Below the pieces are notes generated by a model. That model was given only the letters and a program-made list of their open reading frames with translations, ran no database searches and had not been told where the DNA came from. The translations under genes were made by a program, and so were the position numbers. Positions 4,663 through 5,487 of a DNA stretch of 5,487 bases are shown here, piece after piece. Source of the stretch: Myxococcales bacterium (GTDB taxonomy: Bacteria; Myxococcota; Myxococcia; Myxococcales; Myxococcaceae). The stretch spans positions 1 through 5,487 of the forward strand of contig PMBV01000030.1 in the NCBI GenBank assembly GCA_003153055.1. Reading direction: 5' to 3'. How positions within the stretch are numbered: position 1 is the stretch's first letter; each line of letters starts with the position of its first letter.

Positions 4663-4669
4663 ACCTCCT
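4663..4669 (-). promoter_or_regulatory. Strong Shine-Dalgarno AGGAGGT of the tetR leader ORF
   Basis: On the minus strand the site AGGAGGT sits 4 nt before ATG 4658, complementary to the usual 16S tail. It is the strongest ribosome site noticed in the window and is in position for the leader ORF, not for tetR itself. Confidence 0.6.
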
Positions 4670-4694
4670 CCTAGCCGACTCGCAGGGCCCAACT

Positions 4695-4704
4695 CGAAGC
4701 TTCG
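4695..4704. promoter_or_regulatory. Perfect palindrome CGAAGCTTCG upstream of tetR
   Basis: A 10-bp perfect palindrome lies 37 nt upstream of the leader ORF start. TetR proteins commonly bind palindromes near their own promoter, so this is a candidate operator, though it is shorter than most. No promoter hexamers were assigned. Confidence 0.3.
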
Positions 4705-4795
4705 CCCTTTGGTGGTGCGCGCCCCAGCAGCCCCGCCTCCAATGGTCAGCCCTCACGCCTGAGCTCGTCCCCGTCGGGGTTCGTCTTGGCCCGGT

Positions 4796-5487
4796 TCAGC
4801 CCAGCAGGTGCCCCCAGAACCGATTGTAGGCGCAGTCGAGGTACAACGCCCCCGTGCCGAAGGAGTACATGATGCTCAGGGTTTCGCCCGCGTTCAGGTG
4901 GGTCACGAGGCTCCCCTGCGCGGTCGACCACGTGGTGGCGGCCTTCTGTTGAATGATGCAGTCGTAGAGGCCACCGTTCTTCCAGAACGCGAATCTGAAT
5001 TCGCCGCCACTGGCGAACGGCGGCAAGAGATTGAAGCCGAAGGCATACGTTCCACTCACCGGCGCGGTAAACACGCCCGTCGCAGGATTGTAAGCACCGC
5101 CCACGTTGGTGAGGGCCGTCTCCCAGGTAATCACGTCTCCGGGATTCACGGTGCTGCTGCACAGCTTGGCCTCGAACGCTGGTTGGTTTGTGGTCGTCAA
5201 CAGACCGCCGACGACCGCTGGACCGTTGACGATCATCGCGATCGGCTTGACAGTGAAGACCAGGCCGGCGGTGGTCTGGGACCACACGGCCTCCGTAGTG
5301 AGCGAGGTCTTGCTCGCAATCGCAGTCACGCGGTGGCTCTCACCATTGACCGTGATGGTGTCGCCAACCATCACTTGGGTCGAGAAGGCGGTCCCGGTGC
5401 CGGCGACGGTCGCGGAGCCGTTGGTCGTTCCTGCCGTGCCGGTGCCAGTAAAGACTGACGGCGCGCTGATCACGCCTCGGCCGGACA
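4796..5487 (-). CDS. C1q-domain protein, 5' end outside the window
   Basis: The leftward frame is open from the right edge to TGA at 4796, leaving 229 visible residues. GTG at 5473 is possible but has no ribosome site, so the protein probably starts beyond the window. Numbering from that GTG, residues about 10-75 form a Gly/Thr-rich beta module (VAGTGTAF, VGDTITVNG, VTAIASKTSLTT) of a kind seen in phage-tail and collagen-like bacterial proteins. Residues about 97-225 match a C1q/TNF-like jelly-roll domain: GDVITWETALTNVGGAYNP, TGVFTAPVSGTYAFGFNL, FAFWKNGGLY, LNAGETL, and the closing NRFWGHLLG. C1q domains form trimers, and bacterial ones are usually surface or fibre proteins; that role is inferred. 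Cys at 105, 172 and 214 could form disulfides. It is 137 nt upstream of the tetR leader ORF on the same strand, far enough for separate transcription. Confidence 0.85.
   Translation of the reverse strand, partial: SGRGVISAPSVFTGTGTAGTTNGSATVAGTGTAFSTQVMVGDTITVNGESHRVTAIASKTSLTTEAVWSQTTAGLVFTVKPIAMIVNGPAVVGGLLTTTNQPAFEAKLCSSTVNPGDVITWETALTNVGGAYNPATGVFTAPVSGTYAFGFNLLPPFASGGEFRFAFWKNGGLYDCIIQQKAATTWSTAQGSLVTHLNAGETLSIMYSFGTGALYLDCAYNRFWGHLLG

Noticed and set aside
4039..4674. Rightward 211-codon frame opposite tetR
   Set aside because: Antisense shadow; the leftward frame is an unmistakable TetR protein.

Overview
The window is GC-rich, with coding frames dominated by G or C at third codon positions. 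It looks like an accessory stretch of a myxobacterial (Myxococcota) chromosome. The reasons are the density of predicted lipoproteins (four in about 3.8 kb), two of them cysteine-rich in a style common in that phylum, an AgmX/PglI- or TonB-like C-terminal remnant, and a bacterial C1q-domain protein. No rRNA, tRNA, CRISPR array, transposase or integrase gene was seen. The taxon is an inference.

Left part (1-2105). A lipoprotein gene reads leftward off the window edge (GTG at 189). A divergent small cysteine-rich lipoprotein lies at 445-672. A gene-poor stretch (673-1156) follows, then a large cysteine-rich lipoprotein (1157-2005) built of two matching 12-cysteine modules joined by a 6-cysteine linker. 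It ends convergently against the next gene, with a stem-loop in the gap.

Middle (2106-3175). A leftward stand-alone H-NOX (heme nitric oxide/oxygen binding) protein has the proximal His, the YxSxR motif and no distal-pocket Tyr, so it is probably an NO sensor. The 189 bp upstream of it carry two inverted repeats and three copies of an 8-mer. Next is a 233-bp partial copy of the tetR gene found 1.2 kb further right, with an 87-bp in-frame internal deletion between 7-bp direct repeats. This copy abuts the last 43 codons of a rightward gene with an AgmX/TonB-like C-terminus, which appears to have lost its 5' part.

Right part (3185-5487). A lipoprotein of unknown function starts 9 nt after that remnant, so the two probably once formed an operon. 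It is convergent with an intact TetR/AcrR-type repressor gene (3958-4617). The repressor is preceded by a 14-codon leader ORF with a near-perfect Shine-Dalgarno sequence, whose stop overlaps the tetR start (ATGA). Upstream on the same strand, and cut by the window edge, is a C1q-domain protein.

Recombination at tetR seems to have shaped this locus. The tetR fragment now sits just upstream of the H-NOX control region and has removed most of an operon's first gene. No complete known signalling or defence system is visible. The H-NOX protein has no kinase, cyclase or chemoreceptor partner within the window.
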